Assembly (NCBI RefSeq): GCF_917563915.1 | Contig: NZ_CAKJTI010000031.1 | Location: forward strand, 1 to 39,982 | Origin: Bacillus rhizoplanae | GTDB lineage: Bacteria; Bacillota; Bacilli; Bacillales; Bacillaceae_G | DNA: 39,982 nucleotides | Direction: 5' to 3' | Part shown: positions 16,058 through 24,910 of the stretch, piece after piece | Layout of the letters: each line of letters opens with the position of its first letter | Numbering within the stretch: the stretch's first letter is position 1 | Made by a program: the position numbers and the translations under genes | Notes under the pieces: model-generated | The model's input: the letters and a program-made list of their open reading frames with translations, nothing else | Database searches by the model: none | What the model was told of the DNA's origin: nothing

Positions 16058-17263
16058 TTAAGACCCTTCCGCGCCATAATCCTTAATATTTAATTTTACG
16101 CTGTATTTGACTGGAACCTCACTAAATGTTTTATCCCAATCTTTTTTAACCTTTTCCCATGTTTTAGGATACTCAATTCTTAATCTATTTCCGAATCCAG
16201 CAACGTCGACCTGATATTCTTTTTGAATTTTTTCTAATGTATGTTTCACTAGTCGATCTACTTCTTGCGTAGCGGCTTTTTCTGCCCTTTTTAGAAACTC
16301 ATTTTTAAAAGGTGTCCCCGAAGCGACCCAGTTTTCAGATATTCGTCCCTCTGATTCCATTTTTACATCAAAAGAGATTTTGTTTCCTTTAACGTGAGGG
16401 GTAATCTTACTTTTCATAGACGCGACCTCATACATGATCACCTGTCCTGTCTTTTTATCAACGCTTTTCACCAAACCACCTTTCCCCTTCCCAGATATCC
16501 ATGTTAAGCCTTCCAATTCCTTTTCACTCAAAAAGCCACGCAGTTTTTTTGTCTTTCCTTTGATTATCGCAGCTCCCGAGAATTTTACTTCCCCATCTGA
16601 CGAAAGCACATTTTGCAAAAGAAAACTGGATTCTGATTGCATCTTGCCTGGTAATTTAGCAAGCGGAACAGCAGGTAAAATCCTTGATGTTCTATATTGA
16701 TTATCTGCAATTCCAAATAAACGAAACGCCGGAATTTCTCCTGGTTCGTCCGTTTCTAGCGTCTTGCTAGCTCGTCCCGTGCTAATTAACATGAGGCAGC
16801 TTGGACGAATCTCATTATCACGAATATAAACATCAAGTAACTTTTTCAAACTATACGTGCGTGCGAGATCAGCACTAATAACTATCACTTTTGTGTGGTG
16901 AAAAATTATAGGACGATCTCTTCTTAATGAAACTTCACGAATCATTTGGTGGAGAGAATCTCCGGTTTCAGAGACATTCTTGTAAGCTTTTTGTTGCGAT
17001 GATCCGCCCTTTCCTCCTCCACTTGATGATTGCGGTTCAACAAATTGATAGGTCGATGTTATAATATTCTTCTTTGGATACCCTCCGCCTTGTTTTTGAA
17101 ATTTTTTCTCAACAGTCGACTCCTTTCCTTTATCAAATGCCAAACCTACCTCGAAACCCAACTCTTCAATTTCATGGCTGCTCCAGCATCCTGTAAGAGA
17201 CAGAAGTAAAAGAACCAAGGGTAAAATCAGGAGGAACCGTACGTGATTAAGACTTTGTCTCAT
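16058..17263 (-). CDS. Ger(x)C-family spore germination lipoprotein (C subunit)
   Basis: 401 residues. The N-terminal signal ends in a lipobox LSLTGCWSSHEIEELG, so the mature protein is a lipid-anchored Cys on the outer face of the spore inner membrane. GCWSxxEIExLG is diagnostic for GerC subunits. Residues about 190-390 form the conserved Ger(x)C domain (GAAIIKGKTKKLRGFLSEKE near 230, IQKEYQVDVAGFGNRLR near 345). An insert at about 65-85 is Gly/Ser/Lys-rich (QSSSGGGKGGSSQQK). The start overlaps the B-subunit gene by 17 bases. It is the third gene of the operon. Confidence 0.94.
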   Translation of the reverse strand: MRQSLNHVRFLLILPLVLLLLSLTGCWSSHEIEELGFEVGLAFDKGKESTVEKKFQKQGGGYPKKNIITSTYQFVEPQSSSGGGKGGSSQQKAYKNVSETGDSLHQMIREVSLRRDRPIIFHHTKVIVISADLARTYSLKKLLDVYIRDNEIRPSCLMLISTGRASKTLETDEPGEIPAFRLFGIADNQYRTSRILPAVPLAKLPGKMQSESSFLLQNVLSSDGEVKFSGAAIIKGKTKKLRGFLSEKELEGLTWISGKGKGGLVKSVDKKTGQVIMYEVASMKSKITPHVKGNKISFDVKMESEGRISENWVASGTPFKNEFLKRAEKAATQEVDRLVKHTLEKIQKEYQVDVAGFGNRLRIEYPKTWEKVKKDWDKTFSEVPVKYSVKLNIKDYGAEGS

Positions 17264-18350
17264 TCTTTCTCTTCCTCCATCTGAAGATTATGAGAAGAAG
17301 CAATGGCAATACACCGAATAAAAACAAAGCAGTATTACCAATCATATCCCCAAATTTAAATAGATCATTGGTATTTTTCGGAATTATAGAAATGATGTAA
17401 ACAAACGGAAGTAACCCATACATAAACGAATGAATGTTCTTTTTAAAGAGTTGAGCCAACCCCAAAGCAGCAGCATAATAGCAGATTGTATAGGTTGAAA
17501 AGATTTGCATAATCCATATTACAAGTAATAAAGATTCAAAACGTTCAAAAATTAAGCCGGGGATTTCAAAACTTCGCATGAGATCAATCGTTGGCCATGT
17601 TCTCGTTATTACTCCATCGACAGAAAACGCCCCGATAACCATCACAACTGTAATGACATAAAAAATTAAGGGCACGAGAGTTCCGACTAGAACAACCTTT
17701 ACGGCCTTGTTTGGCTCTTTCATGAACGCCAAAAGGAGCAACATAATTTCAAATCCTGAATATGCGAGAGTTGTTGTTTTTATCCCTTTTAGCACTGGCA
17801 TAATTCCTAATCCTAGTACTGGACGAAGATTATCTATCTCAAATATTCCAATACTCATGAAGGCAGTCAGCAAAAAAAGGAAGACCGTAATTGGAAATAT
17901 AATTTCAAACAGACGAGCCATTGGGTTTATGCCGCCTAACATCAAATAAAGACTCACCCACATAAATGTCATGATAATAACCCAGCCAGGGGTGCCTTCC
18001 AGTAAAAAAAAACTCGTTACTTCTTCTAGCACTCTAACTTCAAATGAGGAAAGGTTAATAAAGTAACCTATTATTAATAGACTCAATAACCCGCCTACCC
18101 ATTTTCCTACAATGTCTTGGTTGTATTGATAAAATGTTTTTTCGGGAAACTGCTGACTTAATTTGACCATAATCAATCCTGCAACCATCGCAATCATCCC
18201 GCCTAAAATAACAGTTATCCAAACATCCGGTGTCTTCACTTTCTCCGCAGCTGTTCTAGGCAAGGTGAGAATACCTGCTGCAAGTACATAATTGATAAGA
18301 ATAACAGCTGCTTGTGACGTCTTAATTTGATCTTTAGGTTTAGTAATCAT
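17247..18350 (-). CDS. GerAB-type endospore germination permease (B subunit)
   Basis: 367 residues, about 10 membrane helices, in the APC superfamily. ISQ-like start TSQAAVILINYVLAAGILTL (about 12-31) and the conserved NPMARLFEIIFPITVF (about 143-158) mark the family. B subunits form the germinant-binding site in GerA receptors. AAAGGAAG lies 9 bases before the ATG at 18350 (a GTG one codon upstream is an alternative). It follows the A gene by 27 bases and overlaps the C gene. The germinant cannot be predicted from sequence. Confidence 0.94.
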   Translation of the reverse strand: MITKPKDQIKTSQAAVILINYVLAAGILTLPRTAAEKVKTPDVWITVILGGMIAMVAGLIMVKLSQQFPEKTFYQYNQDIVGKWVGGLLSLLIIGYFINLSSFEVRVLEEVTSFFLLEGTPGWVIIMTFMWVSLYLMLGGINPMARLFEIIFPITVFLFLLTAFMSIGIFEIDNLRPVLGLGIMPVLKGIKTTTLAYSGFEIMLLLLAFMKEPNKAVKVVLVGTLVPLIFYVITVVMVIGAFSVDGVITRTWPTIDLMRSFEIPGLIFERFESLLLVIWIMQIFSTYTICYYAAALGLAQLFKKNIHSFMYGLLPFVYIISIIPKNTNDLFKFGDMIGNTALFLFGVLPLLLLIIFRWRKRKNETKS

Positions 18351-18377
18351 CACTGGTCACTTCCTTTTCAAAGTAAG

Positions 18378-19958
18378 CTATCCTTTTCGTATGGAATCTT
18401 TCGGATTTAGCATCTTCGGACGACGTTTCATCATTTGAAGTGGCATGCGAACCAAAAAGTCTTTCCAATCACTTACTCGATAGGGAACAGCCGGACTGAC
18501 ATATGGTACGCCAAAACTCTTCAGCTTCACCAAATGACTGCATAAGAAAAGGAAAAACAGAATGACCCCGTACAATCCAAAAATGGCAGCGCAAAACATG
18601 CCTACAAAGCGAAGAATACGCAGTGGAATCGCAGTACTATAAGGTGTGAGAGCAAATGAGGAAATGGCAGTTGCAGCTACTACGATTACCATCATGGGAC
18701 TAACAATCCCTGCTTCTACCGCAGCCTGTCCAATGATTAATCCGCCAACAATCCCCATCGCCGAGCCAATTGGTTTTGGTAAACGCAGTCCGGCTTCCCG
18801 TAAAATTTCGATAGCTACTTCCATAAGCAGTGCTTCTATAATTGCAGGAAATGGAACACCTTCCCGCCCTCCTATGATGGAAACAGCTAGCTTGGTCGGA
18901 ATCAATCCAGGATGAAACGAGATAAAGGAAATATACAAGGCAGGTGTAAAAAGAGAAATGATAGCTGCTCCAAAACGTAATAGGCGGATGAACGTGCCGG
19001 GAATCCAACGTTCATAATAATCTTCGGGCGATTGCATCATCATACTAAATGTAACTGGAACGATCAAAGCAAAAGGTGTCCCGTCCAATAAAATCGCAAC
19101 CCGACCTTCCATTAATGCGGCGATGACGCGATCAGGACGCTCCGTACTCTGCGCTTGCGCAAAAGGACTGAAATAATTATCTTCGATGAGCTGCTCTACA
19201 TAGCCTGATTCCAGTACATTATCAATATCAATTTTCTGAATTTTCTTCTTCACTTCTTCTACTAATGCCGAGTCAGCAATTTCTTTCATATAAACAACGG
19301 CTAGATCTTTTTTTGCCCTCTTTCCTACTTGGAACTTTATTAATGATAAGCCTTCATTTTCACCATGGCGTCGTAAAAGAGCGGTATTATCACTTAAAAG
19401 TTCTGTGAAACCTACCCGTGGACCTCTGACCGATACCTCTGATACCGGCTCTTCAACATTCCGCGCTCTCCCTTTCGTTGTATCAAGAATTAACACATCT
19501 GATGATCCATCAATTAAAAGTGCCGTTGAACCTGTCAACACTTTTGACATTAAATCTTTTATATCATAGACTTCTTTTACTTCACTTATGGAAAGAATTT
19601 GATCTTTAATAAATTCTTTTGAAACCGTACCTTTCATATAAGATGAATCCTGTTTGTATTCTTCATAAAAATCAAGCATCAATGATTTCAAAATATGTGT
19701 GTCGATGAGCTCTTTATCCGACAGCCCTTCCACAAAAAAGATTGCCGCCTGAATACCTGTACGCCCGATGTTAAACTCCCGAAAGTGTACATCTGAGTTA
19801 TAACTAATTTCTTTCTTTACAAGTTCTAAATCCAAGGTGAAATCGCCTGTAAAATGTTCTGTTGAGTCCTGAAAAGACTTAACTTCCTGCTTATCTTCAT
19901 ATGTATTGGTTGTTTTCTTTATTTGTTTGATCTTTGATTTCTGCTCACTCATTCCCAT
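18378..19958 (-). CDS. GerA-family spore germination protein (A subunit)
   Basis: 526 residues. The soluble N-terminal part (1-300) is followed by a membrane domain with about 5-6 helices. Diagnostic motifs: [15 protein letters not shown] near 175, [16 protein letters not shown] near 290, [15 protein letters not shown] near 350, [18 protein letters not shown] near 370, [12 protein letters not shown] near 430. A subunits oligomerise into the germinant-gated cation channel of the spore inner membrane. Start choice among GTG 19961, ATG 19958 and ATG 19952 is uncertain, as only AGAAAGAG lies upstream. The charged head (first 40 residues, [12 protein letters not shown]) is variable in the family. 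No convincing sigma-G promoter was found. Confidence 0.94.
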   Translation of the reverse strand: MGMSEQKSKIKQIKKTTNTYEDKQEVKSFQDSTEHFTGDFTLDLELVKKEISYNSDVHFREFNIGRTGIQAAIFFVEGLSDKELIDTHILKSLMLDFYEEYKQDSSYMKGTVSKEFIKDQILSISEVKEVYDIKDLMSKVLTGSTALLIDGSSDVLILDTTKGRARNVEEPVSEVSVRGPRVGFTELLSDNTALLRRHGENEGLSLIKFQVGKRAKKDLAVVYMKEIADSALVEEVKKKIQKIDIDNVLESGYVEQLIEDNYFSPFAQAQSTERPDRVIAALMEGRVAILLDGTPFALIVPVTFSMMMQSPEDYYERWIPGTFIRLLRFGAAIISLFTPALYISFISFHPGLIPTKLAVSIIGGREGVPFPAIIEALLMEVAIEILREAGLRLPKPIGSAMGIVGGLIIGQAAVEAGIVSPMMVIVVAATAISSFALTPYSTAIPLRILRFVGMFCAAIFGLYGVILFFLFLCSHLVKLKSFGVPYVSPAVPYRVSDWKDFLVRMPLQMMKRRPKMLNPKDSIRKG

Positions 19959-20264
19959 CACTCTTTCTCTTTGAAAACTTAATGTACATCCAGCAACCTA
20001 GTACCATGCTTTCTATAGTATTCAATCGTGTAAATTAAACAGTTCACAACTATAATCATTTCCTAAAAAAAGAAATTTATGTTATTACATATAATCAATT
20101 CTTCATTGGATAAAAGCTATTGCAATAGCGAAGTCAAGTTCAAGCTAGAAGAAATGTCTATGTTTTTACGAAGATTGATAACCGCGTTCATTTAATTAAT
20201 TGAGTTAAGTGTTTAAAAATATCTAATATTTGGAGTATCCGTTTGGATTAAAATCTTCGCAGGA

Positions 20265-20303
20265 GAATAGATTAGAAGAATAGATTAGAAGAATAGATTA
20301 GGA
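20265..20303 (+). repeat. Three tandem 13-bp units
   Basis: GAATAGATTAGAA occurs at 20265, 20278 and, with one change, at 20291. It lies in the noncoding region upstream of the ger operon. It looks like slippage-prone sequence. Confidence 0.8.
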
Positions 20304-20325
20304 GAAGATATTGAAATTAGTATAA

Positions 20326-20445
20326 AAGTTGCTCTTATTTCTATTTGATGGTGGAAGAAATGAGGATGGTAACACTCGCGTTGATCACATACAAAATCAT
20401 ATTTATCAAAACCCAAAACTAGCGACACAGATAAAGTTCCACTAA
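20326..20445 (+). pseudogene. Unidentified coding fragment running into repeat copy 3
   Basis: Forty codons open on the plus strand: LLLFLFDGGRNEDGNT then RVDHIQNHIYQNPKLATQ, ending in a TAA at 20443 inside the repeat. A TAA lies just upstream and there is no start. The sequence has coding character but the family was not recognised. Confidence 0.25.
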
Positions 20446-20536
20446 TCGAGTGCACGCCAGCAGTTATCCCCCTTCTCTCTTCTTAGTTTCTCAGAATCTT
20501 GGATTGGGACCTTACCGCTCGTTAATACGGGATAAG
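20431..20536 (-). repeat. bcr1-like repeat, copy 3 (decayed, internally deleted)
   Basis: Begins ATAAAGTTCCACTAATCG and ends GCTCGTTAATACGGGATAAG. It retains CAGTTATCCCCC, TTCTTAGTTTCTC and GAATCTTGG from copy 2, with many substitutions. About 50 bp of the CAGTGGGGG hairpin and the GTTGAACC segment are missing. Same orientation as copy 2. Confidence 0.75.
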
Positions 20537-20586
20537 CAAGTGGCCTACTTAAACTAGATACATATAAAAATAAAGAAGATCATTTT

Positions 20587-20972
20587 ATGAATTTAATGAA
20601 TGATCTCACTCACCGCCTTTGGCCATTACCTTCAAAAAAATTGATTATGTGACAAACCTGGAAGAATCTATTGTTTGCTCATTGGCCTATTCCAGCTGAA
20701 ACTTTGCGGCCACATAATCCTTCTTCCTTACAAATTGACACATTTAATGGATATGCTTGGTTAGGAGTGGTTGTATTTGTTATGGAGGGAATGTATCCTC
20801 GTGGATTTCCACATGTATTACTGTTGCCTAAATTTCCAGCAATCAATGTACGTACATCCATTCAATAGGTGTTTTTTCATGTCTCTTGATGTGGAGAATT
20901 AAGCCTTATATACAATTGCGAGGACATGGTTCCATTTGCCTTATCACTCCGTACAAATTTCTTTTCAAAATT
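20587..20972 (+). pseudogene. Degraded DUF2071 (YqjF-like) gene
   Basis: From an ATG at 20587 (MNLMNDLTHRLWPLPSKK) the frame meets TGA, then continues QTWKNLLFAHWPIPAETL, PSSLQIDTFNGYAWLGVV, PRGFPHVLLLPKFP and INVRTSIQ-stop. After a frameshift it resumes CFFMSLDVEN-stop-ALYT and RTWFHLPYHSVQISFQN. These blocks in this order are the DUF2071 family (B. subtilis YqjF). At least three nonsense changes, one frameshift and loss of the last third show it is dead. Confidence 0.7.
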
Positions 20973-21052
20973 AGGGACAAACCTTTCATTGCAAAAGTAT
21001 TCACTGCTTCCGATATTTGCTCTTCAATATAATAATTCATTTCATTACTCAT
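20906..21052 (-). CDS. Small ORF, 48 aa, probably truncated at its C-terminus
   Basis: Reads MSNEMNYYIEEQISEAVN then TFAMKGLSLILKRN and ends PCPRNCI. It starts within the stop region of the 41-residue ORF upstream (ATGAGTAA overlap), which suggests translational coupling. GAGG lies only a few bases before its ATG. The second half is antisense to the dead DUF2071 gene, so the natural C-terminus has probably been lost at that junction. Family not recognised. Confidence 0.35.
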   Translation of the reverse strand: MSNEMNYYIEEQISEAVNTFAMKGLSLILKRNLYGVIRQMEPCPRNCI

Positions 21053-21170
21053 CCTCTAACGAATGAATCAAACTAAAAATTTTTGAAATTACATACGGAA
21101 TGAAAAATACGATAAAGGCTTGCCCGAAAACTTTCCACTCTGGAAGATAGGAAACAATCATTTTCCACAT
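21045..21170 (-). CDS. Small single-pass membrane protein, 41 aa
   Basis: Starts MWKMIVSYLPEWKVFGQA with AGGA 8 bases before the ATG (a second in-frame ATG lies at 21179). One membrane helix spans about residues 16-35 (GQAFIVFFIPYVISKIF). It ends HSLEDE. The next small ORF overlaps its stop. It lies upstream of the ger operon on the same strand, about 1.1 kb away and separated by debris, so it may be a leftover of the same acquired segment. Function unknown. Confidence 0.45.
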   Translation of the reverse strand: MWKMIVSYLPEWKVFGQAFIVFFIPYVISKIFSLIHSLEDE

Positions 21171-21336
21171 TTTAATCATCCTATATCAGCAGTTGACACC
21201 GCGGTTTTTTACTCTAATCGGAATTTCTTACATATTATTATGTCTTATGTGCGGAATTTTCATCCCTAAAAAACACGCCATTTGTTATAAATGAAACACA
21301 ATGTAACTGTTCCGCTTCCATATAAAAATGTAAGCT

Positions 21337-21372
21337 AAACAGAGATCACCCTATGAATCATGATCTCTGTTT
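21337..21372. terminator. Terminator of helD
   Basis: AAACAGAGATCA (21337-21348) pairs with TGATCTCTGTTTA (21361-21372); 8 bases separate it from the helD stop. T-rich sequence follows on the minus strand further on (TTAGCTTACATTTTT). Confidence 0.75.
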
Positions 21373-21379
21373 ATGTAGT

Positions 21380-23728
21380 TTATTTATCCTGCGTATAAGT
21401 ATTTACCTCGACTGTTGATAAAAATGGGCTTATTTCATTTATATAATAAATATATAACTCGTGCATAGCACGTGTACAGGCTGTATAGAAAAGTTTACGT
21501 TCACTTTCTTTTCTATATTGTTTGTTTGAAGCATTATAAATAATAACAGCGTCAAACTCTACACCTTTCGCTAAATAAGAAGGTACAATAAGTATCCCCG
21601 AACCAAACGAAGCTGTTTCTTTTTCGATAAGGTGAATTTGTACATATCGCTGTAATATGTCATATGCCGCTTTACTTTCTTGAGCAGTTTTACAAATAAT
21701 TGCTATCGTTTTATGATTATTTTCTTTCAAATATTTAATTCGATTTACAATTCTTTGATGCAGTTCCTCTTCTGTGTCTACTGCTGTTATAACTGGTTTG
21801 CTCCCCTCACGTTGGAAGGGTTCAATACAGTTTCCTCCTGAAATAAGTTGCCGTGTGAATTCAATAATTTGTTTCGTCGAACGATAACTACGTGTAAGTT
21901 CAATGCGTTCACTTTTTTCTTCTCCATATAAAGCATATAATTGCGAAAATCCATTTTCAGTCGCATGTGCATGTATCGTTTGATTAAAATCACCAAGTAT
22001 CGTCATTTTACTATGTGGAAATAATCGCTTCAAAAAGGTAAATTGAAAATCAGAATAATCTTGAGCTTCATCAATAAATATATGCTCTACAGATGTATTT
22101 CTTTGTAAATCCTCCAGCTGATCTTTTATATATAAATAAGGTGTCGCATCCTCATATGTCAAATAAAAGCGCTGTATGCGTTCTACTGTTTCTTCGCATA
22201 TTTCTTGCCAATTTGGTGGTAAGCTATTATTATCTGTAAATTGCTTTGCAAACATCGAATCTGTAAACAACTGTAAATAAATCGCAGGCGTATTAATGAA
22301 TTGAAGTCTCTTCACACGTTTACGAAGTGGTTTAAAGCGGGCATTCACAATCATTGCAGCTAACATTTGTTGTTCACGTTCAAAATCATCAAATGTATTA
22401 TCACCATACTGTTTTTCTTGTTGAAGTTTCTTATGAACTTTAGCATACGTTTCTTTATCTAATAGCTGTATTTCTTCTTCAACCCAAAGTTCTTTTCGTT
22501 CTAGCCGCTCTCTTTTCTTTAGTTCTTTTAATAACCACTCAGAAATTAATTTTATTCGATTAGGAATTCTCGTAGAAACAGGAAAAGAATAAAATTTCTC
22601 TTTTATTTCTTCCTTCGATATTAATAAGTCTCCGCGAAATTTCACATCTTTAAAAATCATTCCATCTTGTCTCAAATACGTCACATAGTTATCTACAACT
22701 TTCACGAAAAGTGCACTTGCTTTATATCGAATTCCTTGCATACGTACTGAGTATTCTCGTTCTTCTATCCCTGAAAGTACATATTCTATTTGTGTGAATG
22801 GATCTTCTACATCAAAAATCTTATCTATATGCTCCTCTAAATATTCTTGAAATGTTGTCTGTTTCATATTTTCTTCTCCTAATTCAGGAAGAACAGTCGA
22901 AATATAACTATTAAACATTGAATTAGGAGAAAAAAGAATAATTTGATCCGCATGTAATGTATTTCGATATCGATATAGTAAATAAGCCACGCGCTGCAAT
23001 GCAGCAGATGTTTTTCCGCTTCCTGCTGCTCCTTGCACAATAAGTAAACGACTCGTTTCGTTACGAATAATTAGATTTTGTTCTTTCTGAATCGTAGCAA
23101 CGATACTTTTCATTTGTGTATTCGCATTCTTCCCTAACACTTCTTGTAATAATGCATCACCAATTGTTACTCCTGTATCAAACATACTCTCCATTTGACT
23201 GTTACGAATGATGAATTGTCTCTTTAAAGCGATTTCTCCTGTAATAATTTCATTTTGCACCTTAAACACGGCCGCTCCCAACGAGTAATCATAATATAGA
23301 CTGGATATAGGTGCTCTCCAATCATAAACAAGAAATTGTTCTGTGCTTTCATCAAAAAAAGAATGAATCCCAAGATAAATCTGATCAGTACTTCTTTCAC
23401 CTTCTTCTAAAAAATCAATTCTCCCAAAATACGGAGATTGCTCTAGCCGTTTTAGCATCGTGAGCTGCTTATCTGCATGATGGTGACTGCGCTCTCTTTC
23501 AGATAACAACTCTGCTTGTTGCTTTATACTTGCTGCAGTTTCCACGGCCTCTTCAGCATTATCAAAGTTAACTGTTACATCACTCCAAAAGTTTTTTCGA
23601 ATACTAACTACCTCTTTTTTTCCGCTACTCACATATTGCTGAAGAACATCTATCTCCTCTTTAATTTTCTTTATTACTTCCTCTACTCGTTGCTGTTCTA
23701 TCGTCCATTCTTGTTCATACTGTTCCAT
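21380..23728 (-). CDS. helD: HelD-type RNA polymerase recycling ATPase
   Basis: 782 residues, close to B. subtilis HelD (774). The N-terminus (1-75) is a charged coiled coil (MEQYEQEWTIEQQRVEEVIK), the arm that enters the RNA polymerase secondary channel. Then a UvrD-like ATPase: Walker A IVQGAAGSGKTSAAL near 232-246, Walker B IFIDEAQDYSDF near 550-561, motif IV ELTRSYRSTKQI near 605, and motif VI-like KLFYTACTRAMHEL near 755. HelD frees stalled core polymerase from DNA; relatives can protect against rifamycins, which is not implied here. The ATG at 23728 has AAGGAG 7 bases upstream; the longer frame to 23779 has no site. Confidence 0.93.
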   Translation of the reverse strand: MEQYEQEWTIEQQRVEEVIKKIKEEIDVLQQYVSSGKKEVVSIRKNFWSDVTVNFDNAEEAVETAASIKQQAELLSERERSHHHADKQLTMLKRLEQSPYFGRIDFLEEGERSTDQIYLGIHSFFDESTEQFLVYDWRAPISSLYYDYSLGAAVFKVQNEIITGEIALKRQFIIRNSQMESMFDTGVTIGDALLQEVLGKNANTQMKSIVATIQKEQNLIIRNETSRLLIVQGAAGSGKTSAALQRVAYLLYRYRNTLHADQIILFSPNSMFNSYISTVLPELGEENMKQTTFQEYLEEHIDKIFDVEDPFTQIEYVLSGIEEREYSVRMQGIRYKASALFVKVVDNYVTYLRQDGMIFKDVKFRGDLLISKEEIKEKFYSFPVSTRIPNRIKLISEWLLKELKKRERLERKELWVEEEIQLLDKETYAKVHKKLQQEKQYGDNTFDDFEREQQMLAAMIVNARFKPLRKRVKRLQFINTPAIYLQLFTDSMFAKQFTDNNSLPPNWQEICEETVERIQRFYLTYEDATPYLYIKDQLEDLQRNTSVEHIFIDEAQDYSDFQFTFLKRLFPHSKMTILGDFNQTIHAHATENGFSQLYALYGEEKSERIELTRSYRSTKQIIEFTRQLISGGNCIEPFQREGSKPVITAVDTEEELHQRIVNRIKYLKENNHKTIAIICKTAQESKAAYDILQRYVQIHLIEKETASFGSGILIVPSYLAKGVEFDAVIIYNASNKQYRKESERKLFYTACTRAMHELYIYYINEISPFLSTVEVNTYTQDK

Positions 23729-23964
23729 ATTGTCACTCCTTATCGACAAAAATAATTTGACCAAAAGTTTGACAAACACAGTTATTTTTGATAAAATTAT
23801 ATTGGGTAATTATTGAAATTAAACAAATATTTTCTAATGGTCATTTTTTCATTTTAACATATACGTCTTTCTTAATTCAACGAAAATAGATAAAGTTATT
23901 AAACAATTGCACTCTCTATGAGAGAACTAAATAAAATTCCAGACATTTTACACATTAAATAAAT

Positions 23965-24019
23965 TGCACCAAATAAAAAGTCGATTTCCTGTAAAGGAAT
24001 CGACTTTTTATTTGGTGCA
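23965..24019. terminator. Long terminator-like inverted repeat
   Basis: Arms TGCACCAAATAAAAAGTCGA (from 23965) and TCGACTTTTTATTTGGTGCA (ending 24019) enclose TTTCCTGTAAAGGAA, giving about 26 bp of stem with one bulge. It directly follows the stop of the DUF6022-like gene (24021). Unlike a standard terminator the T-run is within the stem. Confidence 0.65.
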
Positions 24020-24020
24020 T

Positions 24021-24728
24021 TCAAACAGGACGTTTAAAGAACGCGATTAGACGTCCCTGATAAGGAACAACTGACGTTAGTTCCCAGTTATTGCGTCCCC
24101 AAAGAGAAAGAGCATGATCAAACATTCCCTCGCTCATTTCGGGGTTATCAATTTCAAGATAATCCCCCAATCCGACCTCAACACTGTATTCCCAACCATG
24201 GTCCTTTTGTTCGCCGTTGTCAATTTTTTCTGTTAAAAATGTACCAGTAAATTCGTTATATTTGGTGATGCGGGTGGAAGCGCGCGAAAGTGCCTCGACA
24301 ATCTCGCTTCTTTCCGTCTTCTCAAGTGCTATAATATCCGGTGAACGGGGTATACGAAACTGAGTATGATCGTGAAAGACACGGGTGACCAAACTTCCCA
24401 TCAGAGTACCGTCGGCTTTTTTGCAAACATGCCACATGCACCGTTCCCGCTCTTCCGGCGGCCCCCAATACTCTACGGAAGAAGCCAAGTGGTCCGACTC
24501 CAAGACAAACCCTTCACGCTCAATTTCTTTGATCAAAGGTCCGAACAACTTACGTCCGAAGACACCATAAGCAAATTCTCCTGACTTTTCAAATGCATCC
24601 TGAAACTCTGATTGATTTTCCTGCAATACAGATTTCCAATTATTACGGGTATATTGGTTCATGTAATTTGCAAGCGTATAAATCGTAATCTCTTTTTCTT
24701 GCGTAAGAACTTCTTTCAGTGAATTCAT
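24021..24728 (-). CDS. DUF6022-like protein
   Basis: 235 residues, soluble, with no signal. Conserved-looking blocks: GEFAYGVFGRKLFGPLIK (about 50-67), ASSVEYWGPPEERERCMWHV (about 82-101), FHDHTQFRIPRSPDIIALE (about 118-136), and a C-terminal LSLWGRNNWELTSVVPYQGR that resembles the DUF4177-type end. I recall the family as DUF6022 in Bacillus and Paenibacillus; the number is from memory. Function unknown. The ATG at 24728 has AAAGG 8 bases upstream. GC content and codon use look higher than the neighbours, suggesting transfer. It is divergent from a MarR regulator, probably its controller. Confidence 0.75.
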   Translation of the reverse strand: MNSLKEVLTQEKEITIYTLANYMNQYTRNNWKSVLQENQSEFQDAFEKSGEFAYGVFGRKLFGPLIKEIEREGFVLESDHLASSVEYWGPPEERERCMWHVCKKADGTLMGSLVTRVFHDHTQFRIPRSPDIIALEKTERSEIVEALSRASTRITKYNEFTGTFLTEKIDNGEQKDHGWEYSVEVGLGDYLEIDNPEMSEGMFDHALSLWGRNNWELTSVVPYQGRLIAFFKRPV

Positions 24729-24847
24729 AAAAAACACCTTTCAGTTTATTTTCCCACTCATATAAGACATTTCCGCGCCTAACGACTACAAATTATTTGC
24801 TTGCATTGAATTGATATTGTTTTTATATAATATATTAAATAAGTTTC

Positions 24848-24884
24848 TTATCTCGTTTTATAAATATCTTATCTCGTGAGATAA
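24848..24884 (+). promoter_or_regulatory. Probable MarR operator
   Basis: TTATCTC-GT-GAGATAA is a 16-base dyad at 24869-24884. An extra half-site TTATCTCG lies at 24848-24855, exactly 21 bases upstream, two helical turns. It sits 27 bases before the MarR start in the divergent region, as expected for autorepression and control of the DUF6022-like gene. Confidence 0.65.
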
Positions 24885-24910
24885 AATATTATATGCGGAG
24901 GTTTATCAAA

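Noticed and set aside
19962-20060. Possible sigma-G promoter (TGAATA and TACTA) upstream of gerA
   Set aside because: The best -35 and -10 candidates are only about 13 bases apart, too close for sigma-G.
20265-20303. Tandem 13-bp units considered as a CRISPR or iteron array
   Set aside because: Only three direct units with no spacers, no Cas genes and no replication gene nearby.
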